Shown piece by piece: positions 20,355 to 27,063 of a stretch of 41,279 nt of DNA. A model generated the notes under the pieces. It worked only from the letters and a program-made list of their open reading frames with translations. It did no database searches and was not told the DNA's origin. Both the position numbers and the translations under genes were made by a program. The stretch comes from Bacillota bacterium (GTDB lineage Bacteria; Bacillota; Clostridia; Christensenellales; UMGS416), in assembly GCA_023409755.1 (NCBI GenBank), contig JAEYRA010000018.1:1-41279 (forward strand), given 5' to 3'. Within the stretch, counting starts at the first letter, position 1. Each line of letters begins with the position of its first letter.

Positions 20355-22925
20355 CTACTTCGCGTCGTACCACGAAAAGCCCTGGGACACATCAGCCTTC
20401 AGCGGCACAGCCAGCTCGGCCACGCTCTCCATGCACTCAATGAGCAGCGCCGCGGCGGCGTCGGCCTCCTCCCGCGGGCAGTCCAGGATGAGTTCATCGT
20501 GCACCTGCAGGATGAGCCGGGACCGGAACCCACGGGCATCGAGCTCCCGGTGCACCTTCACCATCGCCAGCTTAATGATGTCAGCCGCCGTGCCCTGGAT
20601 GGGCGCGTTCATTGCCACCCGCTCGCCAAAGGACCGGGTGTTGTAATTGGCGCTCTTGAGCTCGGGCATGGGGCGGCGGCGGCCAAAGAGTGTGGTCACA
20701 TAACCCAGCTCCCGGCCCTGGCGCACGGTATCCTCCATGTAGCGCCGCACGCCGGAGAACGTGTCCAGATAGCGATCGATGTAATCCCGCGCCTGGGCAC
20801 GGGTGATGCCCAGCTGGCGGGCCAGGCCGAAGTCTGAAATGCCATAGACAATGCCAAAGTTGACGGCCTTGGCCGAGCTGCGCTGGGCGCTTGTCACCTC
20901 CGCCGGGGGGACGCCAAAAACCTGGGAGGCAGTCTGGCGGTGGATGTCCGCCCCCTGGCGGAAGGCTTCCTGCATGCGCTCGTCGCCGGCCATGTGGGCC
21001 AACACGCGCAGCTCAATCTGCGAATAGTCGCCGTCCACCAGAATGTGGGCCTCGTCGGCGGCCACAAAGGCCTTGCGAATGGCGCGCCCCATGTCGGTTC
21101 GCACCGGGATGTTGTGCAGGTTGGGCTCGGAACTGGAGATGCGCCCGGTGGACGCGATGGTCTGGTGCAGCGTGGTGTGCACCCGGCCCGAACCCCGCAC
21201 CAGCGGCAGCAACCCGTCGATGTAAGTGCTCTTCAGCTTGCTCAGCTGCCGATACTCCAGAATGGCGGGAATGATGGGATGGGCGTCGGCCAGCTGCTCC
21301 AGCACCTCAGCGTCGGTGGAGTAGCCGGTCTTCGTCTTGCGGGCGGCGGGCAGGCCCAGCTTCTCAAAGAGCAATTCACCCAGCTGCCGGGTGGAGTTGA
21401 TGTTGAACGGCCCGCCGGCCAGCTCGTAGATGGTCTTGGTTAGCTCGGCAAGCCGCGCCTCGTGCTCGGCACCCAGGCGGCGCAGCACGTCGCTGTCGAG
21501 CCGGAAACCAATGGCCTCCATATCCGCCAGCACCGAGATGAGGGGCAATTCCATCGTCTCAAACAAATCCCACATGCCCTGCTGGCGCAGCAGTTCCCGC
21601 TGACGTGCCGCCAGTGCGCGCAGGGCTGTGGCCGGAGCGTCGCCGGGAGCCGTGCCCAGCGTCCGCTCGCAAAGGCCGGCGAAATCGTACTTGCCGCCCA
21701 CCGGGTTCAGCAGATACCCGGCGATCATCGTATCAAAGGCCAATGGCTCCAACGCAATGTCCAGGGGCCGCAGCAGGCCCATCCAGGCTTTGGCGTCGTG
21801 CACCACCTTGCCCGCCCCGGCGGAGAGCAGCGCCTCGCAGGCCTTGAAGGCGTCATCGGGCTCCAGGCCAAGGCTCAGCAAATCACGCTGCAGCTCCACC
21901 CGGTATTCTTCTGTCTCAATGGCGAGGGAAAGCCCCTCCCCCAGCGTCAAGGCGACCTCGTCCTCACAGGCCAGGCGAGCGGCCAGGGCGGTGAGCGCCG
22001 GAGTGTCCTCCACCGGCTGCACATCCACCGCCGCCAGCTGGGTCTTCTGCTCCTCGGCCCCGGCGGCCTGCCGCAGCCGCGCCAGCACCGAGCGCATGCC
22101 CAGTTCCTCCAGCGCAGCGAAGGCGTCACTCTCCCCCCAGGGGCGCAGGGCTGTGTCGGTCAAGGTGAGGGTCATGGGCGCGTCCCGGCAGATGGTCGCC
22201 AGCCACTTGGAGAAGCGCGCTGACTCCGCGCCGTTTTGCACCTTTTCGGCCAGTTTGCCCTTGAGTTCGCCGGCATGGGCCAGCACTTCCTCCACCGTGC
22301 CATAGGTGTGCAGCAGCGTGAGGGCAGTCTTCTCCCCCACGCCGGCAATGCCGGGGATGTTGTCACTGGCGTCGCCCATCAGACCCTTGAGGTCGGGAAT
22401 CTGGTCGGGCCGCAGGTCGTATACCTCTTGGAGATGGGCTCGGTCAAAGGCTTCAATTTCGCTGACCCCCTTGCGGGTTAGCGCCACAAGCGTGTGGTCA
22501 TCAATGAGCTGCAGCGCGTCCCGGTCACCGGTGATGAGAACGGTGTCCAGGCCCTTGCGCTCGGCCTCGGCCGCCAGCGTACCCAGGTAGTCGTCGGCCT
22601 CATATCCTTCCCCGTCCACCGTGGCGATGCCCATGCGGGTCAGTAGTTCGCGCAACATGGGAATCTGGGGGCGCATGTCCTCGGGCGTGGCACGGCGGCC
22701 CGCCTTGTATTCGGCGTATTCACCATGGCGGAAGGTGGGGCCATGCCGGTCGAAGGCCACGGCAAGGTATTGGGGATCGTAGTCTTCCATTGCCCGCAGC
22801 AGCATGTTGAGGAACCCGAAAATGGCGTTTGACGGGCGTCCATCCGGCGTGGTCATCGCCGGCATGGCATAGAAGGCCCTGTGAATGAGGCTGTTGCCAT
22901 CAATGACCATCAGTCGTTCGCCCAT
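20355..22925 (-). CDS. polA: DNA polymerase I
   Basis: An 856-residue DNA repair and Okazaki-fragment polymerase. The N-terminal 5'-nuclease domain begins MGERLMVIDGNSLIHRAFYA, with VAFDRHGPTFRH, DGEGYEADDYLGTLA and LITGDRDALQL metal-binding acids. The middle domain has lost the 3'-5' exonuclease carboxylates; where DxE is expected it reads VALTLGEGLSLAIE, so it should not proofread. The polymerase domain has motif A VDGDYSQIELRVLAHMAGD, motif B RSSAKAVNFGIVYGISDFGL and motif C LQVHDELILD. Start ATG 22925 follows GGGAGGGTGACG; an open frame up to 23039 has no such site. It precedes coaE in the same direction, and the 177-bp gap upstream holds only a weak hairpin. Confidence 0.97.
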   Translation of the reverse strand: MGERLMVIDGNSLIHRAFYAMPAMTTPDGRPSNAIFGFLNMLLRAMEDYDPQYLAVAFDRHGPTFRHGEYAEYKAGRRATPEDMRPQIPMLRELLTRMGIATVDGEGYEADDYLGTLAAEAERKGLDTVLITGDRDALQLIDDHTLVALTRKGVSEIEAFDRAHLQEVYDLRPDQIPDLKGLMGDASDNIPGIAGVGEKTALTLLHTYGTVEEVLAHAGELKGKLAEKVQNGAESARFSKWLATICRDAPMTLTLTDTALRPWGESDAFAALEELGMRSVLARLRQAAGAEEQKTQLAAVDVQPVEDTPALTALAARLACEDEVALTLGEGLSLAIETEEYRVELQRDLLSLGLEPDDAFKACEALLSAGAGKVVHDAKAWMGLLRPLDIALEPLAFDTMIAGYLLNPVGGKYDFAGLCERTLGTAPGDAPATALRALAARQRELLRQQGMWDLFETMELPLISVLADMEAIGFRLDSDVLRRLGAEHEARLAELTKTIYELAGGPFNINSTRQLGELLFEKLGLPAARKTKTGYSTDAEVLEQLADAHPIIPAILEYRQLSKLKSTYIDGLLPLVRGSGRVHTTLHQTIASTGRISSSEPNLHNIPVRTDMGRAIRKAFVAADEAHILVDGDYSQIELRVLAHMAGDERMQEAFRQGADIHRQTASQVFGVPPAEVTSAQRSSAKAVNFGIVYGISDFGLARQLGITRAQARDYIDRYLDTFSGVRRYMEDTVRQGRELGYVTTLFGRRRPMPELKSANYNTRSFGERVAMNAPIQGTAADIIKLAMVKVHRELDARGFRSRLILQVHDELILDCPREEADAAAALLIECMESVAELAVPLKADVSQGFSWYDAK

Positions 22926-23007
22926 CGTCACCCTCCCGCACCCAACAGAAGCCGCGCACAGTGTGCCCGGTTTTTTCAGACTGTAACACACCCACAGGGA
23001 AAAAGCA

Positions 23008-23035
23008 AACCGGCAGGCAGGCAGCCCAACCGGTT
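23008..23035 (-). terminator. Weak terminator-like hairpin after the phosphotransferase gene
   Basis: AACCGG (23008-23013) pairs with CCGGTT (23030-23035). On the minus strand it is followed by TGCTTTTTCC. The stem is short, so it may only partly end transcription before polA. Confidence 0.4.
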
Positions 23036-23102
23036 CCATGTGCCGGTGCGGAAGAGCTCCGCAGTCGGTAATGATGTACCTCGTACTCTGCAGAAAAACG
23101 TG

Positions 23103-23993
23103 CTAAAGTGCAACCCCCAGCAGCGCCTGCCGAAAGCCGGTGAGCAGTCCCTCCAGCTGGTCCGGCGGCAAGGCACTTCCACTCTCCGCCAGGAATTCCA
23201 CGACATTCCAGCGCTTGGCCAACACGACCTGGCGCTCGAGGCCGGCAAGCTCCGCCGGCAGGGGCGTGCCGGTTGCCCGCCAGCACTCCTCATACCCCTC
23301 GGCCACCCGCCGTTCGTCGGTGCCGTCCACCGAACCCACGCCGGGCACGGTCACCGCCAGGTCGATGGCCGGGGTGGCCAACCCCACCCGTTCCCAATCC
23401 ACCAGCACGGCGGTGCCATCGGCCCGCAAGCGCCAGTTGGTGGGGTTGGCGTCGCCCTGCACCCAGCAGCGCGGCGCAAAGAGCGGCTGTGCCGCCGCCT
23501 GTGCCCGGCGCAGCGGTTCCTCCACCGCCGGGGCATCGGGGCCGAAGAGCGTCAGCACCGTCTCGGTCATTTCGTCGCTCCACCGGGGACGGAAGGGCTC
23601 CTCCACCGCCGCCGGCTGCCCCCAGGCTGTGCTGTGCAGCACTGCCAGCACCGCGAGCGCATCTCGGTCGGCCAGCCAACGCTCCCGGGGCAGGGGGCGG
23701 GGCACGTCCTCCATGGCCACCCAGCAGCCATCCTCTGTCTGCCATGCGGTAAAGCACACCGGCAGGTGGGGGCGCAGTCCTGCGGGCAGGGCATCTGCAC
23801 ACTCAAAGAACGCCCACTCCCTCCGTTCGGCCCCCTTGACGATGACGCTGCGCTCCCCCACAACCGCCCGCAGGCACCCGCCGTTTTGCTTGACGCCCGA
23901 CAGACGCGCCAAATGAGGCCGCCCGCCCAGGTGGTCGGTCAGCCAGGCCAACACCACCGGCGGCAGGCCGGTGCGCTCGTCAATACAGCTCAT
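23103..23993 (-). CDS. Aminoglycoside phosphotransferase/choline-kinase-family protein
   Basis: A 296-residue kinase-fold (APH) protein of unknown substrate. The catalytic loop reads CWVQGDANPTNWRLR, where the usual HGDxxxxN has Gln instead of His but keeps Asp and Asn. It is followed by the metal-binding VLVDWERVGLATPAIDLA, equivalent to the IDWE/DFD segment. The N-lobe is weakly conserved; SVIVKGAERREWAFFE probably carries the ATP lysine. The start is ATG 23993, overlapping the acetyltransferase gene by 14 bp, so it is translated with it. Despite the family name, linkage to an Eis-like acetyltransferase is suggestive but not proof of drug resistance; small-metabolite phosphorylation is equally likely. 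Confidence 0.82.
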   Translation of the reverse strand: MSCIDERTGLPPVVLAWLTDHLGGRPHLARLSGVKQNGGCLRAVVGERSVIVKGAERREWAFFECADALPAGLRPHLPVCFTAWQTEDGCWVAMEDVPRPLPRERWLADRDALAVLAVLHSTAWGQPAAVEEPFRPRWSDEMTETVLTLFGPDAPAVEEPLRRAQAAAQPLFAPRCWVQGDANPTNWRLRADGTAVLVDWERVGLATPAIDLAVTVPGVGSVDGTDERRVAEGYEECWRATGTPLPAELAGLERQVVLAKRWNVVEFLAESGSALPPDQLEGLLTGFRQALLGVAL

Positions 23994-25119
23994 GGGTAAA
24001 GTTGCTGCGCGGCGGGTACAGGCGGTCAAGGATGGCCGCGGCTTCCTGGGTGCCCTGTGCCAACCCCCAAGCCAGTGCCTTGGCGGCTGTCAGCGCGCCG
24101 GTGAACACCTGACACAGCGCGCCGACCCCACAGCGGAACCCCGGCACGCCCCCGGTCGGCAGGGCCTGCGCCGCCCCTGCCCGCGCGGTAATCTGCCAGC
24201 GCCCGGCGTTCCAGGGGGCCATGGTGTCGGTCACCTCCACGGTCACCTGCCCATCGTCGGCCACGGCCAGGGCCGCCACCGCCTGGGGCAGGCCGGCCAC
24301 GCGCATCATGGTGTGGGGCTGACGGCGCACCCGGCCATACCACCGGCCGGGCAGCAGCGTCAGCGGGTCGTCTGCCGGGGCCTTCCAGGTGACGGCCTTG
24401 CCCTGGGGTGCCAGCGCCGCCAGCAGGGCCAGCGCCGCCGCTGGGTCCGACGCCACAAACTCGCCTAGGTTCAACTCCTCCTCCGCCGGTTCACACAGGG
24501 CGTAGGCACGCACCTCGCCCCCCCGCGCCACCGCCAGCGGGTGGCCGTGGAGGGAGCGATTCTCCCCCAGCCGCCGGGCCCACTCCCCAGGGCCGCGCAG
24601 CACCCGGCAGTGATAGGGTGCCATTGCCCGGTCGTAGAGGGCACGCAAATCGTCCACGGCGGGCTCCTCCACCACCTGCCATCCCTCAGGCAGCGGCGGG
24701 AGCTCCACAGCCGGGCAGGTGTACTCCAGGGCGTGGCTCACCGTGGCCCAGCCCAGCCGCGTGTAAAAGCAATGGTCAAAGGGATAGAGAAACGTGAGGC
24801 CCACACCGCGGTCGGCCATGTCCCGCAGCGCAGCGGCCATCAGTGCCTTGGCCAGCCCACGGTTGCGGTAGGCCGGGTCGGTGTCCACGCCGGAGAGCGT
24901 CTCCACCGCCACAGCCCGGCACCGCAGCGCCATGGTGTAGGGCACCATCATCAGGCTCGCTGCCATATGCCTGCCCTCATAAAGCGCCAGCGCTTCGTTG
25001 GGGCGGTACAGGTCGCCAAAGACCCAATCGACATAGTCCGCCCCACCCTCGGGGAAGCTCAACTCCCACAGGCGGCGTACCGCCCCGGTCTCCTCAGGCG
25101 TCGGCCGGCGGATGTCCAT
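23980..25119 (-). CDS. GNAT acetyltransferase, Eis-like two-domain type
   Basis: A 379-residue cytosolic N-acetyltransferase. The N-terminal GNAT domain has the acetyl-CoA loop VDTDPAYRNRGLAKALMAAAL (Q/RxxGxG/A type), followed by LTFLYPFDHCFYTRLGW, the hallmark of Eis-family proteins (YPFxxxFYxxxGW). A second GNAT-like region and a C-terminal sterol-carrier-like domain (VTVEVTDTMAPWNAGRW, then CGVGALCQVFTGALTA) complete the Eis layout. The start is ATG 25119 seven bases after GGAGG; a GTG at 25125 is too close to it. It overlaps the downstream phosphotransferase gene and follows the DUF2156 gene by 2 bp. Eis enzymes acetylate amines broadly, including aminoglycosides; the natural target here is unknown. 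Confidence 0.9.
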   Translation of the reverse strand: MDIRRPTPEETGAVRRLWELSFPEGGADYVDWVFGDLYRPNEALALYEGRHMAASLMMVPYTMALRCRAVAVETLSGVDTDPAYRNRGLAKALMAAALRDMADRGVGLTFLYPFDHCFYTRLGWATVSHALEYTCPAVELPPLPEGWQVVEEPAVDDLRALYDRAMAPYHCRVLRGPGEWARRLGENRSLHGHPLAVARGGEVRAYALCEPAEEELNLGEFVASDPAAALALLAALAPQGKAVTWKAPADDPLTLLPGRWYGRVRRQPHTMMRVAGLPQAVAALAVADDGQVTVEVTDTMAPWNAGRWQITARAGAAQALPTGGVPGFRCGVGALCQVFTGALTAAKALAWGLAQGTQEAAAILDRLYPPRSNFTHELY

Positions 25120-25121
25120 GC

Positions 25122-26024
25122 TCACGCCTCCCGGATGCGATACTTGGCTACCAACCGAACGGGGTAGTAGGACTCCTTAGCCCGGCGAAGGCCCGGAATG
25201 CCCATGTCTTCCTCCCGGTTGACAAAGGTGACGTCGCCAAAGCTGCGCTGCAAGAACTGCTGGTTGATGAACGCGTAACTGCCCGGAATGGTGGGGTCGG
25301 CCTTCTCCAGGTGGATGAGGGCCATGCCCGGGCGGAAGTGCTCGCCCACCGTGAAGCCGCAGGGCTTGCCACCCACCCGCAGAAGCGCGCCGGTCAGCCC
25401 CAGCTCGTCCAGGTGGCCCACTGCCTCCCGAATGGCTAAGAGCTCACTCTCGTCCACGGTGGCGTCGGCGTCCTCCTTGTTCTGCAGCCACTGGCAGCCG
25501 ATGCCCAGGCAATCATCCAGCAGCGCCGGGGTCAGCTCCTCCCAGGTATAGTTGCCGCACTCAGCCAGGAAGCGGTTGATGTGGTTGCGTTTGCCATGGT
25601 ACTTCTTGCCCTGCAGGCCCACAAGATCCTCCCGCAGGTAGACGTATTCGGCCAGGTCACGGTCCTCCGCAATCTCAAGGCCGGCCGCATCCTCCTGCCG
25701 CAGACGGGTGATGAACTCCTCGTTGACACCCATGATGTCAAGCCCGCAGCGGCGCTGCTTCAGATCCGCCAGCGCCGTATCCACCGCTGGTCGCACGGGC
25801 TGCCCCAGCGGCACCACCGGCTGCATGTGGCCCACGCATTTGGTGTCCGGGTTGCGGTAAGACAAATAGAGAACGCCACCCTCTTCGGCAATCTGGATGT
25901 CCCATCCCTTCCGCCACATGAAGAGGTTGGCGAAGGAGAGCTCAGAATTCTCATAATGCTGCCCCTGCAGCGCATCCGCCAGCAACGCGCGGTCTGCCAG
26001 CGTCAGTTGTCGAAAGTGAAGCAC
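25122..26024 (-). CDS. DUF2156 protein, phosphatidylglycerol-lysyltransferase-like domain
   Basis: A 300-residue cytosolic protein made of two GNAT-like folds, related to the C-terminal catalytic domain of MprF/LPG synthase but without its membrane part. Recognisable segments are NSELSFANLFMWRKGWD, YLREDLVGLQGKKYHGKRNHINRF (the KxxHxKRNxxNRF stretch typical of this family), GKPCGFTVGEHF, IHLEKADPTIPGSYAFINQQF and FVNREEDMGIPGLRRAKESYYP. Proteins like this probably transfer aminoacyl or acyl groups; the substrate is unknown. It is first in a run with the Eis-like and phosphotransferase genes (2 bp and overlapping), with a TATAAT-like box at 26060-26065 upstream on the minus strand. Confidence 0.88.
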   Translation of the reverse strand: MLHFRQLTLADRALLADALQGQHYENSELSFANLFMWRKGWDIQIAEEGGVLYLSYRNPDTKCVGHMQPVVPLGQPVRPAVDTALADLKQRRCGLDIMGVNEEFITRLRQEDAAGLEIAEDRDLAEYVYLREDLVGLQGKKYHGKRNHINRFLAECGNYTWEELTPALLDDCLGIGCQWLQNKEDADATVDESELLAIREAVGHLDELGLTGALLRVGGKPCGFTVGEHFRPGMALIHLEKADPTIPGSYAFINQQFLQRSFGDVTFVNREEDMGIPGLRRAKESYYPVRLVAKYRIREA

Positions 26025-26114
26025 AGAAACCTCCAGGCAATCATCGTTGGTATGAAGGCATTATAGCACATCGCCAGCGGCGGGAAACAACGCGCCCCAA
26101 TCAATTGTATATAC

Positions 26115-26147
26115 CAAAAAAAGGCCCATTCCACAGCCGGAATGAGC
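26115..26147 (-). terminator. Terminator of yunB
   Basis: On the minus strand GCTCATTCC pairs with GGAATGGGC (26124-26132 with 26139-26147, one G-T), followed by seven T. It lies 30 bp past the yunB stop. Confidence 0.88.
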
Positions 26148-26176
26148 AAAAATTGTCGGCGGTTAAAATTATTCGT

Positions 26177-26866
26177 TTAATCGATATTCTCATCGGTGTC
26201 GCCTGCGGAACCAAGATAGTTAGGATCCGTCACATGAGAGTAGGACTTTGGTACTTCACCCACGATGATGCTCTCGGTCACGAGTACCTTGGTGTCCACG
26301 TTGACCTGTTTGCTGTGGGTAGGGATGACGATGCGCACGACGGTGTGCACGTTGAGGTAGATCTTGTGCCGGGTCTGGTTGATACCCTGGTTCTGGAACT
26401 CGCTCTCGAAGTCGGTGGTGACGGCCCCGACGGGAACGATGCGGGCGTAGATATTCGGCCCCCGGCCTGAGAGCAGCTGCCCGCCCAGCACCGAGCCCAA
26501 CGGGATGCCCACCCCCTGCTCCCCGATGGTGGAGATGTTCTGCTGGGTGGTGATGGCCGTGTTGGTGGCAATGTCGTTGAGCTCCACCGTGTCGGCCTGA
26601 ATCATCATGACCCTCCCATTGGCGTCCTGCACCACCTTGATGAGGTCGGTGTACTTGAGGGGGTTGGACATGACGGAACGTACGGCGTTGTTCATGGCCT
26701 GCACCGCCATCGACCGCACCCGGGCCTCGGCCATGGCAATGAGCGCCGGCGAGGTGTTGCGGTCCAGCACCAAATAACCCGCGATGGCGGCCGCCACCAA
26801 CACCAGCAGGAAGAACAGCATGCGCCGGGGTAGCCCACCCCGTTTCCGGCTCCATGAAAAGGACAT
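26177..26866 (-). CDS. yunB: Sporulation protein YunB
   Basis: A 229-residue protein with one N-terminal membrane helix (about residues 15-33) and the rest probably in the intermembrane or extracellular space. The YunB family is recognised from MAVQAMNNAVRSVM, YTDLIKVVQDANGRVMMIQADT, VGIPLGSVLGGQLLSGRGPNI, TDFESEFQNQGINQTRHKIYL and IIVGEVPKSYSHV. In Bacillus the gene is transcribed in the mother cell during sporulation; its exact task is unclear. It is the best single evidence here that the organism forms spores. Ribosome site GGAAGGTGGAG precedes ATG 26866. It stands alone, divergent from the class A PBP gene. Confidence 0.92.
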   Translation of the reverse strand: MSFSWSRKRGGLPRRMLFFLLVLVAAAIAGYLVLDRNTSPALIAMAEARVRSMAVQAMNNAVRSVMSNPLKYTDLIKVVQDANGRVMMIQADTVELNDIATNTAITTQQNISTIGEQGVGIPLGSVLGGQLLSGRGPNIYARIVPVGAVTTDFESEFQNQGINQTRHKIYLNVHTVVRIVIPTHSKQVNVDTKVLVTESIIVGEVPKSYSHVTDPNYLGSAGDTDENID

Positions 26867-26968
26867 GGCTCCACCTTCCAGGAACCGCGTCGTTTGCCCC
26901 GCGGGCGGGGGTTCCCCTACAGCCTATGCACAGCGGACGGAGCTATGCCTTGCCAAGAGTCCCGGCCT

Positions 26969-26996
26969 TTGTTATCGGGGCAAAATAGAGTATAAT
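26969..26996 (+). promoter_or_regulatory. Promoter of the class A PBP gene
   Basis: TTGTTA (26969-26974), 16 bp, TATAAT (26991-26996), about 67 bp before the start codon. AGGAGG lies at 27044-27049. Confidence 0.55.
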
Positions 26997-27063
26997 AGGG
27001 TATCCATTATTCCGCGCGTTTCTTCGCGCTTCCAGTAATTGCCAGGAGGATTCGTCTGCCGCA

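Noticed and set aside
19016..20443. A 475-codon plus-strand frame opposite slt and coaE
   Set aside because: It spans two well-supported minus-strand genes and has His/Gln-rich content typical of reversed coding sequence.
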